A DNA stretch of 5,721 bases, taken from positions 1-5,721 of the forward strand of contig JAKJDA010000204.1 of the NCBI GenBank assembly GCA_022706165.1, given 5' to 3'. Positions 5,261 to 5,721 of this stretch are shown piece by piece (within the stretch, counting starts at the first letter, position 1; each line of letters starts with the position of its first letter). The stretch is from Candidatus Hydrogenedentota bacterium. GTDB taxonomy: Bacteria > Hydrogenedentota > Hydrogenedentia > Hydrogenedentales > SLHB01. The notes beneath the pieces are model-generated. The model was not told the origin of the DNA, made no database searches, and saw only the letters and a program-made list of their open reading frames with translations. Both the position numbers and the translations under genes were made by a program.

Positions 5261-5721
5261 CGCCGTCAGGGCCATTTACCATGTTGCCGCACAAGATCGT
5301 AGATTCGACTGCGGCGCGACTGCTGTCGCCCGGCGCGTTCGCGTCTCTCATAGACTTTCTTGTCCTATGGGGTGAGCATTCGTACCGAAAGCCGACAGCG
5401 ACCGCTATGCCGTTCACATGGACGGGATGTAAGCGAATTGTCAGCCGCGAGACTTTTTCAAAGAACCGCGCTGAACTTGTTGCCAAGGGTTTCATCGCCT
5501 CAGTGTCCGACAAGATCGGAACATATCGGCCATCTGACGCATGGACTGCATACACACCTACAGGGTCGGAAATAGCGGCCCTGCGGCAACACGAACAGAA
5601 GCAAGCCGACAGACTCGCAACGACGAAGGATCACAGGGTCGGAAAATCCGGCCCTGTGGCGAATGACGTGCCTGCCCTCGTGGTGTCGGAAAATCCGGCC
5701 CTGTCCACAGGGTTGAAAAAA
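5257..5721 (+). CDS. Putative replication-type winged-helix protein, 3'-partial
   Basis: The frame starts with ATG overlapping the AlpA-like stop and stays open for 155 codons to the window edge, so the 3' end is missing. Residues 1-40 (FTMLPHKIVDSTAARLLSPG and the following helix) and 52-82 (WTGCKRIVSRETFSKNRAEL, then VAKGFI) resemble the winged-helix domain of a group of proteins encoded next to AlpA-like genes in plasmids and integrative elements, which I associate with replication initiation. This is recognition by pattern, not by search. After residue about 100 the protein becomes low in conserved character, and the DNA carries a repeated hairpin-forming unit in more than one frame. An origin of replication inside the gene would explain this. 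Alternatives are a transcription regulator or a phage-type replication protein. Confidence 0.75.
   Translation, partial: MTPSGPFTMLPHKIVDSTAARLLSPGAFASLIDFLVLWGEHSYRKPTATAMPFTWTGCKRIVSRETFSKNRAELVAKGFIASVSDKIGTYRPSDAWTAYTPTGSEIAALRQHEQKQADRLATTKDHRVGKSGPVANDVPALVVSENPALSTGLKK
5560..5721 (+). repeat. Hairpin-forming DNA repeats inside the replication-type gene
   Basis: The unit TCGGAAAATCCGGCCCTGT is found exactly at 5639-5657 and 5686-5704, and in a diverged form starting at 5566 (15 of 18 bases). Start-to-start spacings are 73 and 47 bases. The middle copy extends to a 12-bp stem (5632-5658, one G-T pair) with an AAA loop. The first copy forms a shorter stem (5561-5583). A further ACAGGG start at 5707 may be a fourth copy cut by the window. 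Copies 1 and 3 share a codon phase, copy 2 does not, so the conserved thing is DNA or RNA. Iterons of an origin are the leading explanation. Confidence 0.8.

Noticed and set aside
5360..5575. 71-codon open frame overlapping the replication-type gene
   Set aside because: It is an out-of-frame shadow of the gene starting at 5257, which has winged-helix features and an ATGA coupling to the preceding gene.
5559..5721. CRISPR-like array reading of the repeats near the right edge
   Set aside because: Spacings are unequal (73 and 47 bases), copies are diverged, and the region is an open coding frame. No cas gene is present.

Overview
The window joins two different kinds of DNA. The left part (1 to about 2210) looks like ordinary chromosome. 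The right part (about 2256 to the end) looks like the first 3.5 kb of an integrated mobile element. The organism appears to be a moderately GC-rich bacterium with Gram-negative-style expression signals: clear Shine-Dalgarno sequences, a near-consensus sigma70 promoter and a Sec-type signal peptide. The phylum cannot be settled from this sequence.

Chromosomal part. The window opens inside, or just at the start of, a gene for a six-hairpin (alpha/alpha barrel) glycosidase-like protein that ends at 1513. A 275-base gap with a plausible promoter follows. Next is a short gene (1789-2076) for an exported, extremely lysine-rich protein. At 2211-2255, on the minus strand, lies the 3' half of a tRNA gene, from the anticodon loop (anticodon CAC, so tRNA-Val) to the encoded CCA end. 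The 5' half is absent and replaced by AT-rich DNA. This is the expected scar of a tyrosine-recombinase element that integrated into a tRNA gene, and it marks the element boundary.

Element part. A P4-type tyrosine integrase with all catalytic residues starts 170 bases from the boundary and reads into the element. An ORF6N-domain DNA-binding protein gene overlaps its stop by 4 bases (GTGA). A strong intrinsic terminator (4283-4305) closes this pair. Just after it is a near-perfect promoter (TTGACA, 17 bases, TATACT) with an A-rich upstream tract and two 9-bp direct repeats 22 bp apart. It drives a gene for a ribbon-helix-helix protein resembling MobC-type relaxosome proteins. A short gap with two perfect hairpins (4954-4996 and 5006-5022) follows. 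Then come a 72-codon excisionase/AlpA-like helix-turn-helix gene and, overlapping it by ATGA, a winged-helix replication-type protein that runs off the window.

How it fits together. Integration (int, att), small DNA-binding regulators (ORF6N, RHH, AlpA-like), a possible mobilisation site and a putative replication protein suggest an integrative, mobilisable or conjugative element with its own replication functions. No relaxase or cargo gene is visible; these could lie to the right. The most unusual signal is a nucleotide repeat that forms hairpins inside the coding sequence of the putative replication gene and recurs in different reading frames. This points to selection on DNA or RNA, for example iterons, rather than on protein.
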